Of a stretch of 64,000 nt of DNA, positions 1 through 12,889 are shown one piece after another. Made by a program: the position numbers and the translations under genes. This DNA comes from Sipunculus nudus. Its lineage: Eukaryota; Annelida; Sipuncula; Golfingiida; Sipunculidae. Positions within the stretch are counted from its first letter, which is position 1. Each line of letters opens with the position of its first letter. Below the pieces are notes generated by a model. That model saw nothing but the letters and a program-made list of their open reading frames with translations. It was not told the DNA's origin and did no database searches. The stretch covers positions 51,735,386 through 51,799,385 of the forward strand of contig CM049322.1 of the NCBI GenBank assembly GCA_026874595.1. Reading direction: 5' to 3'.

Positions 1-218
1 ATTGTACATTTGTGATTATTGTTTTATTAATTTTATAGTTAATAAATCCACTTCATTAATCTCGCTTTTTTATCATGAATAATAATTGAATAATAATTTT
101 TTTATATCAATATTTTTTAACCCTCGACAAAACAACTATATGAACATTTCATGTCATTGTTTGTTCAGTTTTTATAGGACATGGGCCGGTGAATTAAGAG
201 TATTAAATATTAAATTTT

Positions 219-292
219 CTAGTGGATCCAGAAAGAGGGTTGTATCCTGTAGGATTTATTGCCTTGGCAGAGGTGCCAGCTCTACTGAGGTT
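219..292 (+). repeat. Dispersed-repeat end fragment
   Basis: This has GGATCCAG followed by GCCTTGGCAGAGGTGCCAGC and CTCTACTGAG, similar to the right end of the longer copy at 56220-56435 (CCTTAGTGGAGGTATGCTCT). It is one end of a short dispersed repeat with a GGAGGTTATGTTTTC-type opposite end. Confidence 0.5.
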
Positions 293-3200
293 CTCTTAAG
301 TTGATTAATACAATTAAAAAATAGTGTAAGGACCCTACTGACTTAGTGTAAGAGCCATACATTACTTAAACTAACAGGTACCTTTTTGTGAACATGGCAT
401 GTATTTAGAATTCTACAAAGAGATACAAAAATTTCTTGGTGTGTCTTAAAATTAATTCCCTATATAAATTTCCAATAAATAACAGATTTAAATTTAATAA
501 GTTTTTAGGAACCTGCATATTAAATTTGATATATCTCATTTAAAAATTTTTAATGTTACTCCAAACCCTTGAGGGAAATTCACACCATTTAACTTATTCA
601 CGGATCCTTAAGGAGATTTTGAATGGCCATACCAGTTGGTTTGATGCCTGAAAACACTGAATTGTCACTCTATTGAGGACATCAATGGCTAATTCCTCTT
701 CTGAACACTTAGTTGCTGTTCTAATGTCCCCGTTCGGGATGGCAGAAAGTGACAATATCATTCATTTGAATGTACCCTACCTAGCTATTCAATAGATGAG
801 GGTGTCATTAACAAGATGAGAGTGCGGCCATCTTAACCTAGTCACCCTTAAATACCTGGTAAAATATCCCCCTCCGTACCGTAAACACCCTCATTTTTAG
901 AGTCCTCTTCATCCTTTCACTCTAAAAGGTGAGAGGGATGTTTTCATCCACTGACAATGTCAGCCATTTTGCATCCATTGTTATGCTGAACAATGTTGGT
1001 ACGTTTTAAGTGCTGTCACTACGTCCACGCTCAGGGACACAGGATTTAAACCCACTCGTCCCGACATGAGGTCCTTTACTTAGGTTTTAAGTAATGTTAC
1101 TAATGCTGTTAATTAAAGGAAAATATTGTTGCCCCTTTTACACCAGACTGGATACTAATTATTCAGTATTTGTAAACTTCCCTGAAATAATTACCTTACA
1201 TCTTGTAGAATTAAAGTACTGAAGTATTAGGCTTCTGACATTAATTAATGAAATGGTGTTCTTAGTTATACCTATGGTTCCATTTTCAGCTGTTAATGTG
1301 AAATTTCCTGTAGTTAAGTCTATGGCATAAACCTTTATCTTAACTTTAAGTTTTATTGAGTAAAAGCAAACACTGCATTTATTTTCTGAGAGAGAAACAT
1401 GGTATTTATGTTTATACATATACTGGCAAATAAAGAGATATACAAGGTATTAAGGTTTAAATATAGTGGCAACAACAAATGGTTTTATACTGCAAATATA
1501 TATACAATATTACTTATTTATAAAGAAATTTAAATGGCTATTTGGGAATATGCTGATTTTGATTTAAGAGAGACTACATCTTATGAGAGATAGATATTCA
1601 ATAAACTCCAGCATTAAGATGACAGATAAATATTTTAGCTCTGTGTATGTATATCTTGCATGCTCACACAATGAAAATGAAAGCACAACCAGATTGGCAA
1701 AATCAAATCAAATAATGAATAAAGGTAAGCAAGTATAAAGGTTATAATAAAGGTAAGTAAGTAAGATGGGAACCTCCCATCTGCATGGAGGTTCTTTTTG
1801 ACCACTGCCTGGAGGCTGAGTTTCCCCGTTTGCCCTGAGGGTAAAATCAACCACTGAGAGCAAAATCATTAGCTAAGGTAAACCCAGCAACCATGGCACA
1901 CAGGTAACATACTCTGAGTCGCTACCGTTTCCGGCTTTAGCTCGGGCCCTGAGAGCTTGGTAGTTTGAATGTATCCGTTAATGCATATTTTGCTAGGAAA
2001 CAATCTCCTTAGTGAAAAATCTGTGTGGTCTCTATGCATGCACCTGATACCATGGCAACAACTGAGACCTGCTCTTCTGACTACACAACTGAAAAATGTG
2101 GAATAAAAGTGAATCATTTCATTACACTGACGTTGTCTTGCATTAGTAAAAATGTGATATGGTTGAGCCTGACTACCTACATTATCTAGTCCCCTGTCAG
2201 GTTACATTATGGAGTAGAGTGTGAATTGTAAATTTCCTTTGTGAGCATGTTATATAAGTATTTAATAATACATTTTGCATAAATCTTGATATGACATAAG
2301 TTATAGTGTTTTTACTGGATCTATATCTGTTGGTTAGTATTTCAAATTAATTTGATATCTAAATATTTCAAAACAATTTTTTTATTTCAGTTTGTGTCTT
2401 ACTTAATCACTTAGATTGTTAATTATGTCAATGTCAATGTTCCGAAGTTTAACAGACTGGCTGAGGTCAGATGCTTGTATGTGTGTACTGGAATGTCACA
2501 AGCAGGAAATACAAGGTACCTTTACCTGTGACTTAAGTTTGTACACCTGTTTGAATGTACTCCAAGTATATATTTTATACTGGATATATGGCATGCATAT
2601 CAATTTGCTTACCATGAAATGTATGCAGATCAACATTATTATTTCACATCTCTAAACTGAACTAAATTATCTGTACATTTTACATTTACATTTTACATTT
2701 TTAACACCTGGACCTGTATCAGGGTAATGTACAAAAATCAAGTACCTGTACCTGACCATCTAATAATAAGGAGTACTTGTACCTCTACAGGTTAAACTGC
2801 TAGTATTAGACCTAAATTTGGTTTATAATCATACTCTTCATAAACAGGACAAATTTGTAAAAAATATGGTAATCATATCATGTCATTCACTGTCAAATCA
2901 TAACACTCATTGTCAACTGACGGACAGTTCCCCCTATCCACATCTCAAACACTTGAAATCATCAGCTGAAGAATGTCTGACATGCCCAGTATAAAAATGG
3001 ATGCATCATTCAAAAAGAAAATCATACATCAATATTAAAGGAATAACTAGGTTTAGTACAAAGTAGGCCGCATCAGCTGACAATAGCCCAACGAGGACAG
3101 CTTGGTTTTGTTGATGATCACAGGGCTACAGACCGGAGTTAATGGTGCAGAAATGGTATTTTCCACAATATCTCGCTAGTTATACTTATGATTTAAATAG

Positions 3201-3599
3201 AACTAATCATAATGATATGATGCTGTATACAGGGAATGTAAATTACAGGAGCAATGTTGACTACCATACTGTGAAAATGCAAAATTATTACCGTAACAAA
3301 AATAATTAATTCTTCCTGCACTGTTAGATATGAGAAAATGTGGAATTTATTTTAACAATCTCAGAGGTTAAATTCTAATCATGCAACATCCATGGTTACA
3401 AAGTTTAGGATGATGTACAAAGGGTTGAAGAATCCATGAATAAGCTTCCTCATTGTCAGGCAATTATGTCGTATGTAAATATTAACTAAAATTTTGATTT
3501 AATGGCCATTTCAACTGAGCTATATTCTAACTGATCCCAACATCAAGGGATCCTCAAATTTGAACGACATGGACTACAGAACACAGGGGGATATCAATC

Positions 3600-3885
3600 T
3601 CCATACCTGAACACCACACATCCATGGACACTGAGAGATATCTATATATTTGAACACTACATCTCAAGGATCAATAAGATCTATCTCTACATTTGAACAA
3701 TCAATGGACAATAAGAGATATCTCCTTATTCAAAACACTACATATCAATGGACAATATGAGATATCTCTTTATTTGAACACTACATATCAATGGACAATA
3801 AGAGATATCTCTATATTAAAAACACTACATATCAATGGACAATAAGAGATATCTCTATGCAAAACATTGCATATCAATTGGTAAT
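3600..3885. repeat. 44-bp minisatellite, about 6 units
   Basis: The phrase ATATCAATGGACAATAAGAG recurs with spacings of 43-44 bases (CAATGG or its variant at 3702, 3746, 3789, 3833 and 3876), each followed by ATATCTC and a TTTGAACACTACAT-like spacer. Decayed units continue to about 4170. Confidence 0.88.
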
Positions 3886-6188
3886 AGTTTTCTTTTCTAA
3901 ATTTTTACACCTCAGCTAGGAAAATGGAAAATAAGTCATATCTTTAAATTTGAATAAAACTGGCCAAAAGACAAGAAGAAGATATCTCTGAATTTGAACA
4001 CCAAAGGTCAAAGGTCAATGACCCTAGCTGTCTCCAAAAGCTAATGCCTCAGACCAATGGACAGTACATCATGTACCTATAAATCTGAATTTTGGAATGC
4101 AGGAAATCACTGATATCTCTAAATTTGAAGATCAGAAAACAATGGACGATACCTAATATCTCTAAATATTGAAAATCAAATATTTGCATCTTTAATGATG
4201 GATGGATATCTAAATATAAAATATCTCAACTGTGTGGTACACTTTGATGAACATGAATAATGCCTACTGAATTTGATTGACACCAATAAACTAAATGATG
4301 CCTTAAAAAATCAACCTGTTTTAATGATATATCACTTCTGTGTACACCATTTTATCTTCCATATTGCTTATTCTGTAGGGACTTCAATTTAATCAACATG
4401 TAAAGTTGTATTTAAACTCGAGCAAAAGGGGAGGCTCTCCAAAACCACTCTGACATGACATTTTCAAGAGTTACCAGATTTTCAATCTTCATTCACACAT
4501 GATATACCATAAAGACGAGAAAAATCTAAGAATATACCATAAAGATGAGAAAAATGTAAGAGGTCATGTATATGTACTTCATATTTATGGGACACCTGTC
4601 ATGGTATAGGTACAGGAAGTGACAGTCAGGCTTTGTTACGGGAGGTGAACACTTAGGATGTATACACAACAAGTGGTTCACTATTTATGACGGAAAACAC
4701 TTGTACACCCACAGCATAAAGGGCATACATGTTAGACCATTGAGCTCTTTAATGGTCTTCAGTACTAGAGAGCATATCTCATCATAAAGTGTGTATTAAC
4801 AGCAAACACTTGATACAACGTGTCTCTGAATGTAAGCCCAGAGTGTATGAGTCACCTTGTGGAGACCCATACACAGTGGTTGAGTTTACATTTTAATCAT
4901 GACCGAGTGTTCGGGAGATATTGGAACTAGTATTACTACTGATTAACCCCTGATAAAACACTAATAGCTCCGCTGACTGTGGCTATAAACTTAACAACGC
5001 CACTCATATACAGTAGAAGTAGTAAAAGAAATGAGTTATAAACTATGTAAGGATTGATAATAAATAACACTTTATACTATGGTTTTCATTTTGTTTGTGA
5101 GGGAAAAATTTCATGAAAAGGAAAGTCTTCATGAAAAAAAGGTTGAAGGCAAAACAATGATATCATAAATAATAATAATCCTGGATGTTACCCATAAATT
5201 TAAGATTAATTAACCAAAAGTTAACATTATTTTCTACCAGTTTGATGTTCAACTGGGCATATACCGGTAGTTATTTTGAGCATATAGCATTTACTATAAT
5301 TAATAAATATATTAATTGATATACTCTGTGTTGATATTTATGGAGAAATTATGAAAAGAAACAATTAAAAAAAGAAAATTGCTAAATTTTCATTGAATGT
5401 TCTGCAGTATATATATAGTATAATAGAAGTAGGTTTATATCTTAATAATCTAAAAGGTGGAATATTTTTTTTACTAATGCTAGCATGCAATTTTTCATTA
5501 AACACCACTTTTGTCATTCAAATTAGTGAAGCAGTTGTCACAAGGTTTTATGAATAAATCCCACACTTCATAAATATGGAAAATGCAAATCTGCCATCAA
5601 TTACAGATCAGTGATGGGCTGTTTGTTGAGCTGAATCCGTGGAAGCTGGCAAGGTAGAATAACGAGTGCGTGTACACGTAAACAGGATCGCAAGCCTCAG
5701 CATCTGTTACCGTGATATATAGAATCCCACGGTTCAGCGATTGTCTACCAACATACAATATTGACAAAATTTCAGGGCCTATGTTGTATGGGAGTGGCGG
5801 TAAAATCTGTGGATATCTTTCGTGGCTGATTGTCACGCTTCAAGGGGTACCATTATGATGTGAATAACTACTATCATGTGAATCATACAGCATGCACAGA
5901 TGTAACAAAGCCGACACCGCTATATATAAAGACCAGGGACCTGGAGTGTTCATGCGGAACATACAGCTCAATGTTCTTCTGTCAAGCAGTATCTGCCAAG
6001 AAATAATTACTTCTTTAACTGTGGATTTAAATACAAAAATGAATCAGCCAAAAGAAAAACAACAAATAAAACACACCAATATATGTATCCATGTATGTCT
6101 TTCCATGTGCATGTATACAAGAGAGAGAGAGAAAGAGAGAAAGATAATGATGATGAAAGATAACAGGGAAAAAGATATAGGATATTAA

Positions 6189-6190
<2 letters not shown>

Positions 6191-6233
<43 letters not shown>
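6191..6233. repeat. (AT)n microsatellite
   Basis: Over 40 bases of alternating A and T. A GA-rich run lies just upstream at 6120-6142. Confidence 0.95.
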
Positions 6234-6236
<3 letters not shown>

Positions 6237-6430
6237 ATATTAAACATATATGTCTATACCACAATTATCTGATTATCTGTGTCTTTATCCTGACTAATTT
6301 CCAGGATGACTTTTTTTCCAATTTCCAAATTAAAATCGATAACAGACTATCATCAAGTGAATATTCTGTTGGAACAGGATACTGGATTCCCACACAATTA
6401 ACAGGTAAATTTTCCCTGTTTCCACAATGG

Positions 6431-6477
6431 TTCTCTCTCTCTTTCTTTCTCTCTGTCTCTCTCTCTCTCTCTCTTTC
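6431..6477. repeat. (CT)n microsatellite
   Basis: CT dinucleotides with a few TTT and GT interruptions. Confidence 0.93.
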
Positions 6478-9400
6478 AAAACCAAATTTCTAATATTTGA
6501 AAGGGACATATCATTAAAGTTAGTACAAGAAAATGACTATGTCTTAAAGTGATTATAAACCCAACAGTATATGTTAAACATACAACTTTAGCAAGGAAGT
6601 TGGAACTCTTAAAACATGCACCATGACATATGCACAATATACATAAATAAAATAAATATGAACCAGTATGGAATTCAGTCAAATCAAGCGACTAACATTG
6701 CCTTATGATGTAAAATTCCACGTTCTGATCTACACAGCAAATACGCTTCGATGGCTGCACACGTCGTGATTCATTTACTTTACTTTGCGATGACAAAGTA
6801 ATCAGTGGTCTGTGTTGAATACAAACACAGTTCATAGCCGGATTCTTCTTTTGTGTCACCGCAAAAATACAAGAATGATCCCTAACCATATTTACCTGGT
6901 TAATCGGCAGAATAACTACATTGGGATGAAAGAAACTCATTACCTTAAAGTTCCCAATCAGTTCATGCTGATGTAAACATACACCATTAATTTTATAAAA
7001 TTTTTCCGAAACTCTCAATAAAATCAGAAGCAATTTGTTTCAGAAGGCCATGCATTATAAACGACTATGTAACAGCTTTGATCTTGGTTACAGGGATTCT
7101 ATTTGATCAGCGTACATGATCTCAAGAACAGTAGATGTGAATGTTCAGCTAGAAATATCTTAAAATGTGATTATATCAATACATTCTACATGCACCAACT
7201 GTCCTGAACCTTACAGATTCATGAGGATTAACTGACCATCATTATATGGTGAGTAACATTTCATTCATATTTCAGGGGTATTTATCATTATGGTAAGACT
7301 ATGAATTGTGTGGTAAATTGTGTATAGGGGTTTTCAGTAAAATTTGATGATTAGTTACTAAATTTCAATTTGATTATTGATTTAATCTGGCAGCATAAAA
7401 GTCTTTAACATTAGAAACAATACATAAGCCTTTGACGATAAAGAGTATTATAAAAGTTAATGAACAATCAAAATGATGAAATCAGGCTTGACCGATCATT
7501 ATCATTATCACGATCTACATGGAATATATGAATATTCAGGCAAACCTTTCAAACAGTAGAGGCTTTTAAGTTCTTTATTTGTAAACAACTATATTTTGTG
7601 TATAAATATGTGTATTTATTTTTTTGTGTGCAGCTGATATTTTTGTGTACCTTTTAGGATACACAGAAAATGCCACCATCAATCCACAGTTATTTGCTTT
7701 AAAAACAGTAAAAAAATGATCATAATCTGTTTTACCTGTTGTTGACGTCATCTTCTGTTAATGTTGTGAATGTCAAATCCTGGTTAATATATTTGTTCAC
7801 TTAAAAACCAACACTGGAATGTGAAACACTTGTTGCTCTCTTTTGTTTCTCCAACAATTCCACAAATAGACAATATATCAAGATTCAAGTACAAGATTGT
7901 CAATATTTCCTTGAAACTGTGATCAGCGTCAACAATGTCCTCTTGCACTCTTTTGAATGATTTTTTGTTGTGGGATCTTTGGTAATCTGTGTATGCTAGA
8001 TTGAATATCAGATATTATCTCCTTGTTATAAAGTCTATTTTATTCTCTGACAGTGTCAATAAAGACTATTTTTTTTACAGCTGATGAGTATATCCGTTGT
8101 CCTTCCCTATTTTTTGTGTTTCCTTTGAGCTTCCTTTAATACTGGTTTCCCCTGTGCTTTGTGGTAGGTTTTCTTTGTATGACTTTGATTACCCAGTACA
8201 TGGACAGGTATTACATGTAAGAAAAGCTGAGCTTCCAATGGTGTAGATTCCTCTTCAGAAAAGTAATACTTCATGAAACAAATATTATCCGAGCTGTCAT
8301 GTATGTAGTTTCAACACACTCTATAAAGTCATAATCATTTCCCAGTTTCAGGTTTGTTATGCACAGTTTAACTTTCAATTGACTAAATTAAATCACATGT
8401 AAATGCCACAGAAACCATTCCTCCTTTAGAATGCTTCCTGGTCAAAAAGTAACACATTAAAGTGATTTCTGCCAATTGCTTGGCACTATATATTTCTTTA
8501 AGTGCTGTACTGATATATATTATTCTTCACTGTGTGTTTCCTGTAGCTCTAGTTATCCAACAGGAAAGGTTGTATCCTAATTTGTCCAATACCCAGTTCT
8601 GAATGGTCAATATTGCGATCGGCAGGTAGATGACACATACGTTAATAAAACTCACAAACACTTAGCTGATTTTCACCTGTTGCACACAAAGCCAATGTTG
8701 GAGTCACAGAGTATTTTACAGGCAGTATACACATACCAAGTATTGTATACGTCTCGCTGTGACACGGGGATACGGGTTACTCCATAGCCCTGTGTACCTC
8801 TCTGCTGGCCCTACCAGGTGTGAATGCTAAATCGTTAGATCAACACAAGCATTCTTGAGCTGGGCTCAGCGCACTTTGTTGTCCATACACTGTACCTGTT
8901 CATATCATGTAGGCCTCGCTGTGTGTAGGCTATACCTACCATACACTGATCCAGGCTGAACACTACAGATCTAACTGTTAATATTATTATAACATCTAGA
9001 TTTACTATATCATATATTCAACATAATCAACATTTGAATAACAATCCAAGGAAGATATTTCAGGCCTTACAAACAAACTTGAAATTTACTGTTCTTTGGT
9101 ATCTCTGCTATGATTTTTCTCAGGTATAATTTTAGGCCTTTTCAAACAAAGTTTATTGTTCTATGGGTTCAATGTTATGATTTTTCTTGGATCAAATTAT
9201 TTTCTTGCAAAAAAGTCTTGGTATTGTTGCTAATATTTGCTTTGGTACACTATCATAAAAAGGATTCTTACAGGTATGGAAAATGATATAAACTCTGTTG
9301 ATCAAACACACCATTTTAAGAACTTGAGCAAATTTTGCATTTTCTAGGCAAGCTGGCAAAATTCCACATAATGTCCCACAGTCTGTATAAAAAATGCCTG

Positions 9401-12400
9401 CTTTATTACCTAACTCAAGCATTCTTGTTAATGAATATCATTTAAATCTATTTAGTCCAAAAAATAACAATATACATGGATCTGTTGGAAATATAGGCAA
9501 TAAACTTGTACTAATCTGAGTTTGCTTTGTTTGAAAGGCACTACTGGTAGAAAAAATACTCAAGTAATATTTTTTAATGTGATATATAATTTTTAAAATT
9601 CAGACCAACTGACAATATAGTCTCCATTCTGTCTAGTTAGTGCTCTCCCAATTATATCACCGAAAGACAGAAGACAAACTTCCTCTGAGTGGAGATATAC
9701 AAAATACTCTCCGATCAATCTGATCTTTGTCAGTTATTATTTTAACCTATGGGCACAGACCAAACTTCCTCTGTGTGGAGGTTAGCTTTATATTCTCCAC
9801 TCAGTCATTTACCTAGCTTACTAACCAGGGGCAACCTGAAGCAGGTAATTGTGTTTCTTTGTGTAACTGCAGGGACCAGTCAGTAATTACTTTGCCCTAA
9901 TAACCTACAATAAAAGGCCATGCCTAGTTTTAATGGACCTGAGTACAATAAACTTACAGTGGTCCAAAGAGAAGCATTATTACATGACCTATGGCAAGGG
10001 GGTGCACAAGTTTATATGAAAGCTCACAAATACTGGCTGACTGGACCTAGTCACATGACACAGTCAAAGGCCTTATTCTGATCATTCTGGGTCTCTTTCA
10101 TTTCTGATTATGACAGTGATTTTTCTCAATAATTACCACTCTTTTGATCTGCTGTAAAAGAAATTATCCACTCCCAAATGTAATTTCATAAATCTTATGC
10201 TACAGAAACAGTTGCCAGCCCTTAGAACAATTAGTTTCTATTAATTCTAGAAATGTTTTTATTTTCGCTGTGTTTACATAGAAAATGACTTTTTTGTTTT
10301 TCTCTTTGATATTTTGTTTGTTCTTTCATCTTGCCAGAAACTGACTGCTGTGCCTCATACCAAACACACTTCTTTCATGTGGACGAAGAAATGTCTGGGA
10401 AATAATCTTTGAACTGACAAAATGCACCGTACATTATAAACTGATAAACATGACAGTATCTCATGTTCCTGTCTGATTAAAAGAATAAGGCATCTTTCAT
10501 GAGGAAAGGCAATGTCAGAATAAAAATACAGAAAATTTCAACATTGTCTTTGTTACAGCATCAGAAAATAAATCTTGCCATTAGTGTGGCATTTTTATAT
10601 AGTTTTGTACACAGTGTTCATACAGCTTTACTTTGTTGTAAAATTTTTACTAAAGAACTTTTTTATTATTGACATTTGGTTTACTTAAGTTATTTTCATC
10701 ATCCATTGTACAGTTGACTGTCCTGACCCTAATGAAGAAAGCAAGTTCCCACTTAGTTCCCAGACTTCTGGATGATCATATTCTCATACTTTCTAGGTAC
10801 TTATTTTTTAAATTTCAAAATCAATTACATTTTAGGGTGTGGTAACTCTGAAACAACACATTTATCTGTATCAAAGGGAAATGAACAAAATATTTAAATA
10901 TTATACCTGTAGGTGTCACTTACTGCATGACTCCGGCTTAATGACCTGAGCAAAAGAAACAACTTCTATTTTGGCCATTTGCTGTGTCAGTTAGATACAA
11001 AACTGACTGCTACATGACAGCATCAGTGAATTCAGTTCAGTAAACAGCTTGTGGTTTGAGGCAGTGACTCTCAATGCAGTGCCAGCTATCTTGACACAGC
11101 TGAACTAAGCAATGTTATTTTTACTCCTGCCAAAGGAGGCTATGTTTTCATCCCTGTTTTTTGTTTCACATGATCACAGAAATTTAGAAACTCTCTGGCT
11201 GGCCATGGCATTCAATTTGAAAAAGGCAGCATATCTGCACAAGTGTTTTGTCGGAGTCACTACTGCCACGTGCTGCCATCTGTCAGCCGGTTGTGTCACT
11301 AAATGTGGAGGGCAAAGACATGCCCAAAGGGAGACCCCAATCATTTTATGCAGATCTGATTAAGGGGGCATATCAAGTTAGGACTGTTTTCCATTGGCAG
11401 CTTGGTAAGTGCTCTTTTTTGACCCATACCCATGTTAGTGTGTGATACACAGCCCACAGCCCTTCTATGACACAACTTCCAGAACTATGACATGTTGTTT
11501 CCACAGGGAAAGTACCAAAGTTTTTAAGAAATGCATGTGCACTGGTATACATCATTGCATGAAAAAAATCCTGGTTGAGTTTGATTAAAAAATAGTACCC
11601 CATCATCATTTCTTAATCCTGCTGCATAATTAAATGAAAAATTGTGATAATGATTCAATGGCATCAAACTCCACCTGTGAGACTGCAGGTATGGCCATCT
11701 GGTGTGAAAAGTAAAGACTAAATGCAATATCACTCCTGCCATCTGGTGCTGAAAATGTTAACTATAGGTATGTTCATCTGCCACTGTGAAATTTGTGGAG
11801 CCATCTGGTGTTCACAGATAACACAATTTCAGCATGAATCTCCTGTTAGAAGTAAGAATTAACCAACATTTTGGAGTACTTTGCTCCTCAGGACAACTAC
11901 TCATATCAAATTAACTCAGGTATCTCTTGTCTTCAATGTAAAAGAATCAATAATGTTAACACTGGGACAACTAATAACATCAAATGACAATTCTAAGTCA
12001 ATTATGCAAATAAAATTTAATCTATCCATACCCTTCTATAGATACTATCCACATCCATAAAACATCCACAATATACTGTTATTCAAGGCTAATGTAATAA
12101 ATAATGGGTATATGGCATCAGTCAATTCTTCAAAGAAGGCTAATACTTGCATTATAATGCATGCTTTTGCTTGCTGGTACAATTCTTGTGAAGTGGTTTA
12201 TCCTAAACTCATTCCATTTATACACTGCTTGTAAAAACCAGATTAAGCAGGTTTGCTACATACTGCTGCCAGGGTTGCATTTCTGGCACAGAGCCAATTC
12301 ACAGTAGATCAGACCTTCATGAAATGGACCTATGAGTCAACCCTTTACCAACTGATTATAACAGAAGATACTTGGTAAATATGCAGAACATGAGAACATT

Positions 12401-12634
12401 CCTCACTTTGTGCCAGGATCCTGGTGGGGGTGTAAGCCAATTTTTCAAGCAGTGGGATAATGAAATGAGGTTCAGGACAAATGTATCACAACCATAGCCT
12501 AATGGTTGTAGCTTTGGGTCATCAGAGATTTTTCACAAATCCTCAATAAAGTGTTATAAATTATATATTTCTAATATTAAAATATAAATCACTTTGAAAT
12601 AGTAACAAAAGAGAAATAATATAAAGTCACTTAC

Positions 12635-12889
12635 TGATATTTGCATGCGTAAAATTACTGCAGATATCGTTTCTTCTTACAAGGCATATTGCCACCCTTG
12701 CACCATGAACTTCACGGGGTGAATTAATTGTTACGCTGCCAGTGGTATCACACCGCTCATAAACTTCCCATGTTTGTCCGTCTGAATTTGTCTCTATCCT
12801 CCCACAATGTTTGTTGCTAGGTAATGTGTATGTTAATATCCTGTTTTCTGGATCATACTGTACAGTACTTGGTGAGTTTATTTCAAATT
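12635..12889 (-). CDS. Exon 13: divergent second FN3 domain
   Basis: This 255-nt phase 1-1 exon codes for residues 834-918. The acceptor is TATTTTTGCAG and the donor ATCA|GTAAGTG. The region looks like a beta-sandwich module with SPSTVQYDPENRILTY and TWEVYERC, placed where Echinoid has its second FN3. It is atypical: it has four cysteines (862, 880, 902, 910) and lacks the usual L-x-P-x-T-x-Y signature. Coding continues, since the donor is strong and no stop precedes it, but I could not find the next exon with confidence. Confidence 0.88.

Larger units (their letters stand above)
1..12634. other. Downstream region of the Ig-FN3 gene, no exon identified
   Basis: This is intron 13 or later and may hold the transmembrane and tail exons, but I found no hydrophobic segment with good splice sites. 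It contains a dispersed-repeat end near 219-292, a 44-bp minisatellite at 3600-3885 with decayed units to about 4170, a 30-bp duplication at 4502-4561, AT and CT simple repeats at 6191-6233 and 6431-6477, and CATCTGGTG motifs at 11693-11810. The rest is AT-rich unique sequence in which I see nothing. Confidence 0.6.

Noticed and set aside
5597-5836. GC-richer 79-codon minus-strand open frame
   Set aside because: No pyrimidine tract or acceptor precedes it and the translation is not like a receptor tail.
6007-6264. Open frame of Ile-Tyr repeats
   Set aside because: It is the translation of an (AT)n microsatellite and GA-rich run. The same applies to frames at 49331-49576, 59167-59492 and 62082-62381.
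6692-7033. 113-codon open frame on the minus strand, downstream of exon 13
   Set aside because: It could be thought of as a tail exon, but there is no good acceptor, no transmembrane segment and no familiar motif.
7730-7790. Coding-like minus-strand segment before a GTAAAAC donor
   Set aside because: The only acceptor gives a 44-base exon in the wrong phase (0 to 2) for this all-phase-1 gene.
11248-11445. Plus-strand frame ending at a donor-like GTAAGTG
   Set aside because: It overlaps a dispersed-repeat fragment, has no family match, and has no partner exon on that strand.
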